Positions 14,479 to 22,923 are shown, numbered from the stretch's first letter. The stretch: DNA of 64,000 nt from Mesorhizobium sp. B1-1-8 (GCF_006442795.2 NZ_CP083956.1:4317501-4381500); one strand, 5' to 3'. The notes: generated by a model not told the origin, from the letters alone. A program made the numbers and translations.

Positions 14479-15412
14479 GCGAGCGAGAAAGGCATTCGCC
14501 ACCGTATCGCAGCTTGAAGAGGCCGTGTCGCGTGAGCCTACCAGCCGCGCGCTACAGATAAATCTGTCTGCCGCGCGCAAGTTCGCGGAGCAAACCCAAG
14601 CACGCGTTCTAGAGCTTGCTGAACAGGACCACGTTGAAGTCTGCAATTACCGGCTCCTCCCGGCAAAGGCTGTTGGCTATGCGCTCGCGTCGGTGTCCAG
14701 TTCATTACTGGGCTACCAGAACCTTTTCAGTCAGATTCATGACGCCATCCGCAATGGCCCGAAATTGAAAGCGGTCATTGGAGCGGAGGCCATGGAAGAA
14801 AGTCTTTTGGAGTTTGGCTACTCCTATAGCGGCTCTTTGGGCGTAGTCCTGTTTGTCCCAAGCGAGAAGACCCTGCTCGATGGCACTTTAGATGCCTCTA
14901 TCGACGCGCTGTTTCAGGTGGTCGATCTCTCCGACCAGCACGATGTGCGCGACATCGCGCGCACTCTGGGCACACCGGTTCTGAAGCGCGTATATGACTG
15001 GTCTGAGAGCAATGCCAAAGGCGGCTTCTCAGCGGATTTGAAGTGGCGACGTTCGGATGGACGGCAACTTGGAGAGCTAATCACACTCGACCGTATGCAG
15101 CGCATGGTCGAAGTGATTGGGCGAACCTCCGACGTGGAAACAATCAATCACCGCGTTACAGGTGTGCTAGTCGGCCTAGACGTAAAGAGCGGTCGTTTCA
15201 GGCTGACAGTTCCGGACGGGGAGGACTTTGTAGGCATGCTCGGGGACAACTTCCCGAGAATGCTGATGTTTACGGTCAATCGCCCGTACGATGCCCATAT
15301 CGTGGAAAGTAGGACCACCAGATACGCAACGGAGACTGTCGAACGGAAGTTCGCTTTGGTAACTTTGCAGCCGCCGTTGGGGGATGCGGTCGCAGTGGAA
15401 AGCGAGAGCTAG
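14453..15412 (+). CDS. Cargo protein B: unknown partner
   Basis: A 319-residue protein with no family I recognise. Residues 1-65 form a probable coiled coil (AVERARKAFATVSQLEEAVS, AARKFAEQTQARVLELAEQ). The middle (about 70-230) is mixed alpha/beta. The last 90 residues look like a beta-barrel (VTGVLVGLDVKSGRFRLTVP, then TVNRPYDAHIVESRTTRY). The gene starts inside cargo gene A (26-nt overlap), and its stop TAG shares the CTAG at 15409-15412 with the stop of the convergent small gene. Base composition is mildly AT-rich. It probably acts in complex with protein A. Confidence 0.65.
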   Translation: MWAAASAVERARKAFATVSQLEEAVSREPTSRALQINLSAARKFAEQTQARVLELAEQDHVEVCNYRLLPAKAVGYALASVSSSLLGYQNLFSQIHDAIRNGPKLKAVIGAEAMEESLLEFGYSYSGSLGVVLFVPSEKTLLDGTLDASIDALFQVVDLSDQHDVRDIARTLGTPVLKRVYDWSESNAKGGFSADLKWRRSDGRQLGELITLDRMQRMVEVIGRTSDVETINHRVTGVLVGLDVKSGRFRLTVPDGEDFVGMLGDNFPRMLMFTVNRPYDAHIVESRTTRYATETVERKFALVTLQPPLGDAVAVESES

Positions 15413-15609
15413 TCTTTTCGCGCTGGGTGGCCGGGCAGGATCTTATTGATCGCTCGCTGGAAAGCTTCTCCGCTTTCATCAACATCAAGCTCCCGAGCGG
15501 TCTGCTTAAACCGCTCCGATTGCTCTTTCTGACTAAGCTTTTCCGCCTTTTTGCCGGGTGGCTTTCGGGCGGTATTTGGACGGTCGCCAGACGCCATAGG
15601 GTGCCTCAC
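15409..15609 (-). CDS. IS1595-linked small basic protein
   Basis: A 66-residue protein, Lys/Arg-rich N-terminus (ARKPPGKKAEKLSQKEQSER), then RFKQTARELDVDESGEAF, a short helical motif that recurs next to ISXO2-like transposases in rhizobia (recalled, not checked). Its GTG start overlaps the transposase stop as GTGA, so translation is coupled to the transposase. It may be an accessory or regulatory factor for transposition. Confidence 0.65.
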   Translation of the reverse strand: MRHPMASGDRPNTARKPPGKKAEKLSQKEQSERFKQTARELDVDESGEAFQRAINKILPGHPARKD

Positions 15610-16553
15610 CTTGCACTAGTCGTTCGATAGGTCAGGCGCTTGCCGACGACGCCATCAAGGATGCGGCCGGCGCGCGCCACGTCATTCACGCCAAGGGCTA
15701 CGCGCGAATTATGGCGGAAGTCAAATTCCGCAAGGTAGCGGTGCAGGTGCTTTTCAGCGCAATGCTGGTAGGTGCCGCGCATGCCGCGCTTGAACACCGA
15801 GAAATAGCTTTCGATGGTGTTCGAATGCACCACGCCGCGAACGTACTCGCCAGCCGAATGCTTGACCGAGTCGTGAGCGGCGAAGTGGTCGCCCATGGTA
15901 GTGTAGAGGCGGCTTTCGTCGGTGTAGAGGGTGCTTTCGTGGTGGACGTTATCAGTCACCAGCTCGGCAACGTTGATCTTGGTAGCTTGCGCAACATGGA
16001 AGGTGCGCACATTGCCGCCGCGTTCGATAAGGCCAAGCACGGCGCGCTTGTTGGACGGGCCGGTCTTGCCTTTCTTGATGAACGGTTCGCCGCTGGTGCG
16101 GGTGGTGCGCTTTTCGGCGCGCGAACCGAAATAGGTTTCGTCGGCCTCGACGACCATGCCGTTGCCGCCAAGCGGACCAAGCTTGCCGTCGCGCATGGCT
16201 TCACGAATGCGATGCGAGATGAACCAAGCGGTTTTCAGGGTCACGCCAAGGGTGCGATGAAGCTGGTTGCTCGAAATGCCCTTCTTTGACGAGGCAATAA
16301 GGAAGATCGCCTGTAGCCAATGGTTCAATTTGACGTGGCTGGCTTCGAAGATGGTGCCGATCTTCACGGTGAAGGGCTTCCGGCACTGGTAACACTTGTA
16401 GGTGCCGATGCGGGTGCTCTTGCCTTCCATCTTGGAAATGCGCTCGAAACCGCCGCAATGCGGGCAAACGGGGCCGTTCGGCCAAATCCTGGCCTCTACA
16501 AACCTGTAGGCGGTGGCTTCGTCGTGAAAGTGGCGGTCTGAAAGCACGGACAT
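15606..16553 (-). CDS. IS1595-family (ISXO2-like) transposase
   Basis: A 315-residue transposase. An N-terminal zinc ribbon (VCPHCGGFERI ... YKCYQCRKPFTVK) precedes the DDE/DDN-type catalytic core: D in VVEADETYFG, D in STLYTDESRLY, and the N/E region VHSNTIESYFSVFKRGMRG, ending HRYLAEFDFRHNSR. All are hallmarks of the IS1595/ISXO2 superfamily. AAGGAG lies eight bases before the ATG. The gene looks intact, so the element may be active. Confidence 0.92.
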   Translation of the reverse strand: MSVLSDRHFHDEATAYRFVEARIWPNGPVCPHCGGFERISKMEGKSTRIGTYKCYQCRKPFTVKIGTIFEASHVKLNHWLQAIFLIASSKKGISSNQLHRTLGVTLKTAWFISHRIREAMRDGKLGPLGGNGMVVEADETYFGSRAEKRTTRTSGEPFIKKGKTGPSNKRAVLGLIERGGNVRTFHVAQATKINVAELVTDNVHHESTLYTDESRLYTTMGDHFAAHDSVKHSAGEYVRGVVHSNTIESYFSVFKRGMRGTYQHCAEKHLHRYLAEFDFRHNSRVALGVNDVARAGRILDGVVGKRLTYRTTSAR

Positions 16554-16827
16554 CGGTCTAACTCCTTATGGAATCAACCTATTCCGTTTATGTGGGTACG
16601 TCAAGTATAATATGCGGACTATAATCCTACAGCGAAGCCGGAACAGGCAACAGGTCGTTCAGCCAGGTTTTCTGGTGGAGTCCGGAAACTCGCTGGAGGC
16701 GCTGCGCCACGGGGCGGGTAAATCGGCCCAGGACCGGGCGGCGGATCAGCGGATTGCTTGGGCGCCGCCAAAGGGCAACTGAAACAGCCGACCGACTGTC
16801 CTGAAACCGGCAGGCAAGCTGCCGCGG

Positions 16828-17142
16828 TCACTTACCCGTTTGCGGCGGCACCTGGCCTGGCTTGATCACCGGCATATCGCCGGTCGCCGGTGGAACGGCG
16901 GTGTTCTTGTCGCCGGTCGGCGGCGGCTTCAGCACCCCGCCGCAGGGCTGCAGGCTGCCTGTCAGGTCGTTCGACGGCGCATTGGGCTGCTTGCCGTTCT
17001 GCATCTGCGCGCCGTTGTTGCCGTTATTGCTGTCCGGCTGGGCCTGGCAATTCCGCGGGTCCTTCGGCTGGTCGCCGGTCTGGGCCGCCGCCGGCAGCGC
17101 CGGGATCAGGATTGCGGCCGCGATAAGAAGCGCTTTGTTCAT
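16828..17142 (-). CDS. Small exported Asn/Pro-rich protein with two cysteines
   Basis: A 104-residue protein with a signal peptide (MNKALLIAAAILIPALPAAA, cleavage before QTGD). The mature chain is low-complexity and rich in Asn, Gln, Pro and Gly, with two cysteines (DPRNCQ and LQPCGG). It resembles the exported proteins at 892 and 41292 in size and layout. It starts 18 bp after the SDR stop on the same strand and so is likely cotranscribed with it (GAGGAG before the ATG). Between its stop and the IS right end (16618-16827) I see nothing. Confidence 0.7.
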   Translation of the reverse strand: MNKALLIAAAILIPALPAAAQTGDQPKDPRNCQAQPDSNNGNNGAQMQNGKQPNAPSNDLTGSLQPCGGVLKPPPTGDKNTAVPPATGDMPVIKPGQVPPQTGK

Positions 17143-17160
17143 GAGGGATCTCCTCTTCAG

Positions 17161-18156
17161 TCAATAACCCCCGATGATCGGCAGGATCTCGCCGGTGATG
17201 TAGCTTGAGCATTGCGGCGAGGCTAAAAACACATAGGCCGGCGCGATCTCTTCCGGCTGCGCCGGCCGCTTCATCGGCGTCTGGGCGCCGAATTGCGAGA
17301 CGTCCTCGGCTTCCTTCTCGGACGGGTTGAGCGGTGTCCAGACCGGGCCCGGCGCCACCGCGTTGACGCGAATGCCCTTGCCGATGAGGTTGCCCGAGAG
17401 CGCCCGGGTGAAGGCGTGGATGCCACCCTTGGTCATTGAATAATCGATCAGTTCCTTCGAGCCCTCGATGCCGGTGACCGAGCCTGTATTGACGATGGCC
17501 GAGCCCGGTCTCATGTGCGGCACCGCCTCCTGCGCCATGTGGAAATAGCCGTAGAGATTGGTCTTCAGCGTGGTGTCGAAATGCTCTTCGGTGAGGTCTT
17601 CGAAATCGTTCGAGTGCACCTGGAAGGCGGCGTTGTTGACCAGCACGTCGAGCCCGCCAAGCCTCTTCACGGTCTCGGCGACTGCCTTGCGGCAGAAGGC
17701 CCGCCTGGCGACATCGCCGCGCATGACGATGCAACGCCGGCCCTCGGCCTCCACCGCCTGTTTGGTCGTCTCGGCGTCGCGGTCCTCGCTGAGATAGGCG
17801 ATAGCGACATCGGCGCCTTCGCGCGCGAACAGCACCGCCACTGCCCGGCCGATGCCGGAATCGCCGCCGGTGACCAGCGCCACCTTGCCGTCGAGCTTCT
17901 TCGAGCCCTGCCAGAACGGCGCGTCATAAAGCGGCGCCGGCTCGATCGCCCATTCCTCTCCGGGCTTGGGATGATGCTGCTTGGGGAAAGGCGGCTCGGG
18001 ATATTTGCGCGCGCCGACCTGCATGGCGCCTTGCGACTTCGATTTGCCGTTCGGCTTGGCGCGGTCGCTGGCGTCGACCTGGCGCTGGACGCTACGCTGT
18101 TTGCTGGCTGCCTGTCCGGTGTCGGATTTCGTCGGAGTGGCGGAATTGCTCGGCAT
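17161..18156 (-). CDS. SDR oxidoreductase with disordered N-terminal extension
   Basis: A 331-residue short-chain dehydrogenase. Residues 1-65 are disordered and basic. The Rossmann motif is TGGDSGIGRA (96-105), followed by NNAA, the active-site S with YSMTK, and NAVAPGPVWTPL. The long N-terminus and the GDSGIGRAV motif resemble the E. coli YghA/Bacillus YhxC group. The substrate is unknown. GAAGGAG precedes the ATG at 18156. Only a poor stress-promoter match (CCAAC-N16-CGTT) is visible upstream, so regulation is open. The 18157-18634 gap contains no gene I can support. Confidence 0.85.
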   Translation of the reverse strand: MPSNSATPTKSDTGQAASKQRSVQRQVDASDRAKPNGKSKSQGAMQVGARKYPEPPFPKQHHPKPGEEWAIEPAPLYDAPFWQGSKKLDGKVALVTGGDSGIGRAVAVLFAREGADVAIAYLSEDRDAETTKQAVEAEGRRCIVMRGDVARRAFCRKAVAETVKRLGGLDVLVNNAAFQVHSNDFEDLTEEHFDTTLKTNLYGYFHMAQEAVPHMRPGSAIVNTGSVTGIEGSKELIDYSMTKGGIHAFTRALSGNLIGKGIRVNAVAPGPVWTPLNPSEKEAEDVSQFGAQTPMKRPAQPEEIAPAYVFLASPQCSSYITGEILPIIGGY

Positions 18157-18634
18157 CGTTTTCTCCTTCGGTTTCAAAGGACAACGCATGCCGCCTGAAA
18201 AGGTTGGCTTCCAGGTCACGGGCCTCCGGCCGAGGCCTTGCCGGGACATTCCCCGGCGAGCCGGGCATACATCAAAATTAAATGACAAACTGCCGGCAGC
18301 ATTGCTCGGCGGGCGCAATACACCTTCACCAAAATGTTCAGGCCGATCCGCGCCTCGCTCGCCGACGTGCCGTTGAGACCGCGCCCGCGGCCGCCACACC
18401 GGCCGGCGCCGCCGATCCAGCTGGTGGGCAATATGTAGCTTTTTTGCGTTGCTCGAATGCAACCAGCGGCACGGCTCTTCGTTTAATGACTCCAAATCTC
18501 AGCGGTGGGCAACACATGAGATTCGTTGCGGACAAACAATCCCGTTTTCGTTCTGGCTGCGGCGGTTCTGACAGCGGTGCCCTTCGTCGGCCTGGCGTGG
18601 CGGACACGCGGATGGCTCGGCTGGTGAGGAACGT

Positions 18635-18928
18635 ATGGGCCGGTTCCTGCCACTGACCATCCGCTTCGTCAACGGCGGCACCATGGTGGTCGCATCGATC
18701 GCCGACGCCAGGAAGGCCCTCAACGGAGCATGGAAGGACAAGGACGCGCCGGCCTATGTGGCGGCGGCGCGGCTGGTGGACGACGCCATCAACGGAATCT
18801 GCCGCCCGGCGATTGCCTTTGCCGCCTTCAAGAAGGCCGCCGCCGAACAGGGCTTGCTGAAAAAGGCCGACCCGAGCGCGGCGCTTGCCATGCTCGACCA
18901 ATTGTGGTCCCGGGATCGGCGCGGCTGA
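18635..18928 (+). CDS. DUF982 protein
   Basis: A 97-residue protein with the DUF982 pattern: VVASIADARKALNGAW, then AARLVDDAINGICRPAIAFAAFKKAAAEQG. DUF982 is a small family confined largely to Rhizobiales and often present in many copies; its function is unknown. GAGGAAC precedes the ATG. The neighbouring DUF6894 gene follows 38 bp later in the same direction, so the two may form one transcript. Confidence 0.75.
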   Translation: MGRFLPLTIRFVNGGTMVVASIADARKALNGAWKDKDAPAYVAAARLVDDAINGICRPAIAFAAFKKAAAEQGLLKKADPSAALAMLDQLWSRDRRG

Positions 18929-18966
18929 TGCCTCCGCGGCCATGAACTGAAGGTCAAAACTGCCGG

Positions 18967-19212
18967 ATGCCCTCACTCATGGAACGCTTCTATTTTGACC
19001 TCTACAACACCGACAACTCACAGCTGGATCCGGAAGGACAACTCTTTGCGACGCGCGAGCACGCCGGCATGGAGGCGCTGCGGATATTGCATGATGTCGC
19101 ACTGGACGAGATGCCGGCCGGCAAGCACCTGAAGATCACCGTCAAGGTGCGAGACGAGGAAAAAAAGCAGATTTTCGAGGCGTCCCTCACCCTGTCTTCG
19201 GCCTGGACTTGA
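18967..19212 (+). CDS. DUF6894-like small protein
   Basis: An 81-residue protein (77 if it starts at the internal ATG 18979, MERFYFDLYNTDNSQL, which matches the usual MxRYFFDL start of the family). LFATREHAGMEALRILHDVA and KITVKVRDEEKKQIFEASLT complete the typical alpha/beta fold. These proteins are common in rhizobia as small stress-associated paralogues with unknown role. An intrinsic terminator follows. Confidence 0.7.
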   Translation: MPSLMERFYFDLYNTDNSQLDPEGQLFATREHAGMEALRILHDVALDEMPAGKHLKITVKVRDEEKKQIFEASLTLSSAWT

Positions 19213-19226
19213 CTGGGCAACGAAAA

Positions 19227-19254
19227 AAGCCGGACACCGCCTGGCGCCCGGCTT
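19227..19254 (+). terminator. Terminator hairpin
   Basis: AAGCCGG / CCGGCTT, with partial pairing inside the loop (caccgcctggcgc), preceded by an A tract. It ends the DUF982-DUF6894 transcript and could also work on the opposite strand for the gene at 19277. Confidence 0.6.
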
Positions 19255-19276
19255 GACTTCAATGAAATGAACGGCG

Positions 19277-19510
19277 TCAGGCTGCTTCGGGCGGCGAAAG
19301 GTCGAAGGCCAGGTTGCGACGCCGTGCGATCGCCGCACTCGCGACCAGGTCGGCGATCTGGCGGTCGGAAAGCGTGCATTGCGGCAGCACGTAGCGGATT
19401 GTGGTTACCGCCTGGGCGGTCGAAATCGGCCAGTCGGGACTTTTGCGGGACTCGACGTACTGATCGATAACGCGGGACAGGCTTTTGGCAGGCAGGTCGA
19501 TCGCGGGCAT
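19277..19510 (-). CDS. Hypothetical small protein (77 aa)
   Basis: A 77-residue protein with AGGAGG just before the ATG (19510). MPAIDLPAKSLSRVIDQYVE and a C-terminal helix pair (LSDRQIADLVASAAIARRRN) suggest a helical fold; the latter resembles a helix-turn-helix but I cannot confirm it. No family recognised. Confidence 0.6.
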   Translation of the reverse strand: MPAIDLPAKSLSRVIDQYVESRKSPDWPISTAQAVTTIRYVLPQCTLSDRQIADLVASAAIARRRNLAFDLSPPEAA

Positions 19511-19623
19511 TTGCCTCCTCCTAGTTTTTGTTATTACCCTCGACCCGACAATGGCGGTCGGCCCGCCGCTCGACTATTAAGATTGTTAAGAACCGAAAAG
19601 ATTCCTGCGGCAGATACGCCTGT

Positions 19624-19995
19624 TCAGGTCATCGCCGACAGGAAAGCGGCCAGCGTCTTGCTGTCGAAGGGTTTTTCCCAGCACGGGACATTGCGAAACC
19701 TCTCCGGAATGGCCCTCGCATCGTAGCCGGTCGCGAAGACGAACGAGATGTTGCGGGCCTCGAGCTCGGCCGCCAGCGAGAACACCATCTCGCCGCGCAG
19801 ATTGACGTCGAGCACCGCCCCGCTCGGGTGGGAGTCGGCCAGGATGCTCAAGGCGTCGTCCAATCGCGCTACCGGCCCAAGCACGCGCATGCCGCGCTTT
19901 TCCAGTGCCAGCGCTATCTCGCTGGCGATGAAATACTCATCCTCGACCACCAGAATGGTCCGCGGCTTCGAATCGTTTTCGCTTTTGGCGGACAT
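19624..19995 (-). CDS. Single-domain response regulator
   Basis: A 123-residue CheY-like receiver. Acidic pocket E18/D19 (ILVVEDEYFIA), phospho-acceptor D63 (GAVLDVNLRG), conserved T in FVFATGYDA and K in CWEKPFD. No output domain. The start 19995 has GGAG six bases upstream. It is divergent from the Crp regulator and HWE kinase at 20114-21869, and single-domain receivers encoded beside HWE kinases are common in Rhizobiales, so it is a likely phosphorylation partner of that kinase. Confidence 0.88.
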   Translation of the reverse strand: MSAKSENDSKPRTILVVEDEYFIASEIALALEKRGMRVLGPVARLDDALSILADSHPSGAVLDVNLRGEMVFSLAAELEARNISFVFATGYDARAIPERFRNVPCWEKPFDSKTLAAFLSAMT

Positions 19996-20113
19996 CCAGG
20001 GCTCCAATGAAATGACCTTGTATGCCACTGGTCCGGAATTGAAAGTAACATATGTGAGCATGAGTATGGCACGGAAGGGCTATCATAACACCAGCTGATC
20101 TAAAGAACGGTCG

Positions 20114-20854
20114 ATGACGGACGCACTGGTCAAGAAACTGGAACACTTCGTGCGCCTGTCGAGCCACGACAAGGAGATACTCGCCAGGGCGGCCGCCGAA
20201 CGCGTCCGCAAGCTCGGCTCACATGAGCCTATCGTCCTGGAGGGCGACAAGCCCGCGGTGATCTATCTCGTGCTGGATGGCTGGGCATGCCGCTACAAGC
20301 ATCTGGAGGACGGCCGCCGCCAGATCGTCAGCTTCTTTCTTCCCGGCGACCTATGCGATCTCAACGTCTTCATCCTGCGCGAGATGGACCACTCGATCGC
20401 CAGCCTCGGCAATGTGACGGTCGCCGAGATCAGCCGGCCGAATTTCGAGGCGATCCTCGAGGGGCATTCGCGCATCGCTCAGGCGCTGTGGTGGGATTCG
20501 CTGGTGACGATCGCAATTCAGCGCGAATGGACCGTCAATCTCGGACAGCGCGACGCGCTGGAACGCGTGGCGCATCTGTTCTGCGAGCTTTTCATCCGCC
20601 TGCGCACGGCCGGGCAGACGCGCGGCAAGAGCTGCGATTTTCCAGTCACGCAGACGGAACTTGCCGACGCGACCGGCATGTCGACGGTTCACGTCAACCG
20701 GACGCTGCAAGAGCTTCGCAACATGAGGCTCATCAACCTCGCCAACCGCACGCTGACCATCCACGACCTGTCCCGGCTGATGCAGACGGGGCTGTTCAAC
20801 CCCAACTATTTGCACCTCGACCACGAAGGCGCGCATCTCGATGCCAACGAATAA
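20114..20854 (+). CDS. Crp/Fnr-family transcriptional regulator
   Basis: A 246-residue regulator. The cNMP-binding barrel spans about 25-130 (VIYLVLDGWACRYKHLEDGR, IVSFFLPGDLCDL). A dimerisation helix and a winged helix-turn-helix (FPVTQTELADATGMSTVHVN, RTLQELRNMRLI) follow. No CxxC cluster is visible for oxygen sensing. The gene overlaps the downstream HWE kinase by 14 nt, so the pair are cotranscribed. The ligand is unknown. Confidence 0.88.
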   Translation: MTDALVKKLEHFVRLSSHDKEILARAAAERVRKLGSHEPIVLEGDKPAVIYLVLDGWACRYKHLEDGRRQIVSFFLPGDLCDLNVFILREMDHSIASLGNVTVAEISRPNFEAILEGHSRIAQALWWDSLVTIAIQREWTVNLGQRDALERVAHLFCELFIRLRTAGQTRGKSCDFPVTQTELADATGMSTVHVNRTLQELRNMRLINLANRTLTIHDLSRLMQTGLFNPNYLHLDHEGAHLDANE

Positions 20855-21869
20855 GCAAGCCACCTTGCAGCGGACCGAAGACGGGCTGATGCAGTTTGCC
20901 GAAGCCTCCGGGGATGTGCTCTGGATCCGCAACGCCTCGGACTTGCAGTGGACATTCCTAAGTCCGGGGTTCGAGAAGATCTACGGCATCAGCAGGCAGG
21001 AGGCATTGAAGGGCGACGATTTTGCATCGTGGACGGAACTGATCGTGCCGGAAGACCGGGAGGCGGCGACGGCAAGCATCCACGAGGTGATCAAGGGCAA
21101 GCGCGTCGCCTTCGACTATCGCATCCGGCGGCCCATCGACGGGACGATACGCTGGCTGCGCGACACCGACTTTCCGATCCGCAACGCACAGGGCGAGATC
21201 GATCGGATCGGCGGCATCGGCCACGACATCACGCCGCTGAAGGAGGCGGAGGAGCACCAGAAATCCATGCTGCTGGAGCTGCAGCACCGCGTCCGCAACA
21301 CGCTGGCCGTCGTCAGGGCGATCGCCAGGCGCAGCGCCGAATGCAGCGAGACAGTGGAGGATCTGGGCATGCATCTCGACGGCCGCATCGCGGCCTTTGC
21401 GCGGGTGCAGACGGCGGTCACCCGCGATCCGCTGGCGGGCCTCGACCTGGAAACGCTAGTTGCCGATACGCTGCTTACCGCTTCGGCGCGAGAAGGCGAG
21501 CAGCTGTCGATCCAAGGACCGTCGGTGCTTCTGGCCGCCAAAGCCGCCGAAACCATCGGCTTGACGCTGCATGAACTGACGACCAATGCCGTCAAATACG
21601 GCGCGTTGTGGCAGCCCGGCGGACATATCGCCGTCTGCTGGACACTGGAGAAAACATCCAGGGGCGGGTCTGCCATTCTCGCGCTCGAATGGACCGAATC
21701 CGGGCTGACGCTCAGCGGCGCGGAACCTAAGCGCAGCGGCTTCGGCACCGAGCTGCTGACCAAGACGCTTGGCTACGACCTCAATGCAAATGTCGAGCGC
21801 GAATTCAGGAAAAGCGGCGTGCGGTACCTGATCCGCATTCCGGCCACCGCGCAGATCGTGAAGTCCTAA
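20841..21869 (+). CDS. PAS-HWE histidine kinase
   Basis: A 342-residue cytoplasmic kinase. PAS domain about 20-135 (FLSPGFEKIYGISRQEAL, IGGIGHDITPLKEAEEHQK). H box in LLELQHRVRNTLAVVRAIAR, N box in LTLHELTTNAVKYGAL, and the W-x-E motif in ALEWTESG. This is the HWE family proper, typical of alphaproteobacteria. It is translationally coupled to the Crp-type regulator and divergent from the single-domain receiver at 19624, suggesting a small signalling module. Confidence 0.9.
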   Translation: MPTNKQATLQRTEDGLMQFAEASGDVLWIRNASDLQWTFLSPGFEKIYGISRQEALKGDDFASWTELIVPEDREAATASIHEVIKGKRVAFDYRIRRPIDGTIRWLRDTDFPIRNAQGEIDRIGGIGHDITPLKEAEEHQKSMLLELQHRVRNTLAVVRAIARRSAECSETVEDLGMHLDGRIAAFARVQTAVTRDPLAGLDLETLVADTLLTASAREGEQLSIQGPSVLLAAKAAETIGLTLHELTTNAVKYGALWQPGGHIAVCWTLEKTSRGGSAILALEWTESGLTLSGAEPKRSGFGTELLTKTLGYDLNANVEREFRKSGVRYLIRIPATAQIVKS

Positions 21870-21879
21870 GCAGGTCTTT

Positions 21880-21940
21880 GATTTCAAGCATGTCCTTGTC
21901 CCGAAACCGCTGCACACTTTCGGGAGACATGCTTTGACAC
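21880..21940. repeat. Palindromic intergenic repeat (AAGCATGTC family)
   Basis: One unit: AAGCATGTCCTTGTCCCGAAACC..GGGAGACATGCTTT-type dyad, like the units at 2361 and 13560-13615. It sits just after the kinase stop. Confidence 0.75.
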
Positions 21941-21985
21941 CGCAACCATCCCTTGCCTCGACCGTTGCGTGTTGCGGAGGCGATC

Positions 21986-22882
21986 ATGTTCGAGGGTTTC
22001 GAGAGCGCCGAAATCGACGCCGGAGAAGCGCGGATCTTCATCCGCCGCGCAGGTGACGGGCCGGGGCTGCTTCTGCTGCACGGCTTTCCTGAAACGCATC
22101 TGATGTGGCGAGACGTGGCGCCAAAGCTCACGGACCGCTTCAGCGTTATCTGCGCCGATTTGCGCGGTTACGGCAGAAGCTCCTGCCCCGCAACCGCTCC
22201 AGATCATGCGCCTTACGCCAAGCGCACGATGGCCGCCGATCTTGTGGCGCTGATGACGAAGCTCGGCTTTTCCCGCTTCATGGTCGCAGGCCACGACCGC
22301 GGCGGCCGGGTCGCCTACCGGCTGGCGCTCGACCACCCCGACAGCGTCGAGAAGCTCGCCGTGCTCGACATCCTGCCCACTGCGGAAGTCTGGGACCGAG
22401 CCGATGCCCGGCTGGTGCTCGGTTACTGGCCGTGGTCGCTGCTTGCCCAGCCGGAGCCGTTGCCGGAAAAGATCCTGGCCGGGGCGGCAGAAGCGATCGT
22501 CGACAATGCGATTGATGCCTGGGGCCCGGCGCCTTCAACCTTCCCGGCCGGAGTGCGGCGGGCCTATGTCAATGCCTTGAACGACCCCGCCCACGTCCAT
22601 GCCATTTGCGAGGAATACCGGGCGGCGGCGACACTGGACCGCGAGCACGACCACGCGGACCGGGCCGCGGGACGGCGCGTTGCCTGCCCGCTGCTGGCGC
22701 TGTGGAGCGGGCACGGCGCGCTGGCCGAGTGGTACGGCCAAGACGGCGGACCGCTGGCGCTGTGGCGCAACTGGGCGGACGACGTCAGCGGCGGAGCCAT
22801 GCCCGGCGGACATTTCTTCCCCGAGGAAGCGCCCGCCGAAACGGCGACGCGCCTGCGAGAATTTCTTTTGCCGGAAAAATAG
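21986..22882 (+). CDS. Alpha/beta hydrolase, fluoroacetate (haloacetate) dehalogenase-like
   Basis: A 298-residue alpha/beta hydrolase. LLLLHGFPETHLMWRDV gives the oxyanion region. The nucleophile elbow is GHDRGGRVAYRLAL with Asp rather than Ser, as in haloacetate dehalogenases and epoxide hydrolases. DLRGYGRSS and the catalytic His in PGGHFFPEEAP complete it. HGFPET plus RGYG plus DRG is the fluoroacetate dehalogenase pattern, so C-halogen bond hydrolysis is likely but the substrate is unproven. The ATG at 21986 has GGAGG seven bases upstream. Confidence 0.8.
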   Translation: MFEGFESAEIDAGEARIFIRRAGDGPGLLLLHGFPETHLMWRDVAPKLTDRFSVICADLRGYGRSSCPATAPDHAPYAKRTMAADLVALMTKLGFSRFMVAGHDRGGRVAYRLALDHPDSVEKLAVLDILPTAEVWDRADARLVLGYWPWSLLAQPEPLPEKILAGAAEAIVDNAIDAWGPAPSTFPAGVRRAYVNALNDPAHVHAICEEYRAAATLDREHDHADRAAGRRVACPLLALWSGHGALAEWYGQDGGPLALWRNWADDVSGGAMPGGHFFPEEAPAETATRLREFLLPEK

Positions 22883-22923
22883 ATACGGTGCCGAATCCCG
22901 CACGAGGGCGGAGACGCGGTCCG

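Larger units (their letters stand above)
13875..16617. mobile_element. IS1595-family element with cargo genes (2743 bp)
   Basis: The 25-bp terminal inverted repeats (13875-13899 and 16593-16617) match at 22 positions and begin CCGCATATT. They are flanked by an 8-bp direct duplication ACTATAAT (13867-13874 and 16618-16625), the length typical of IS1595. The element carries its transposase and a coupled small gene on the minus strand, and two overlapping cargo genes on the plus strand. The cargo is visibly AT-richer than the host sequence. IS1595 elements with passenger genes are known; this passenger pair is not one I recognise. Confidence 0.9.

Noticed and set aside
16619..16831. Minus-strand frame of 70 codons next to the IS1595 right end
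   Set aside because: Pro/Ala-rich with no ribosome binding site; overlaps the IS target duplication.
18183..18207. EcfG promoter for the SDR at 17161
   Set aside because: The -10 matches but the -35 is CCAAC instead of GGAAC.
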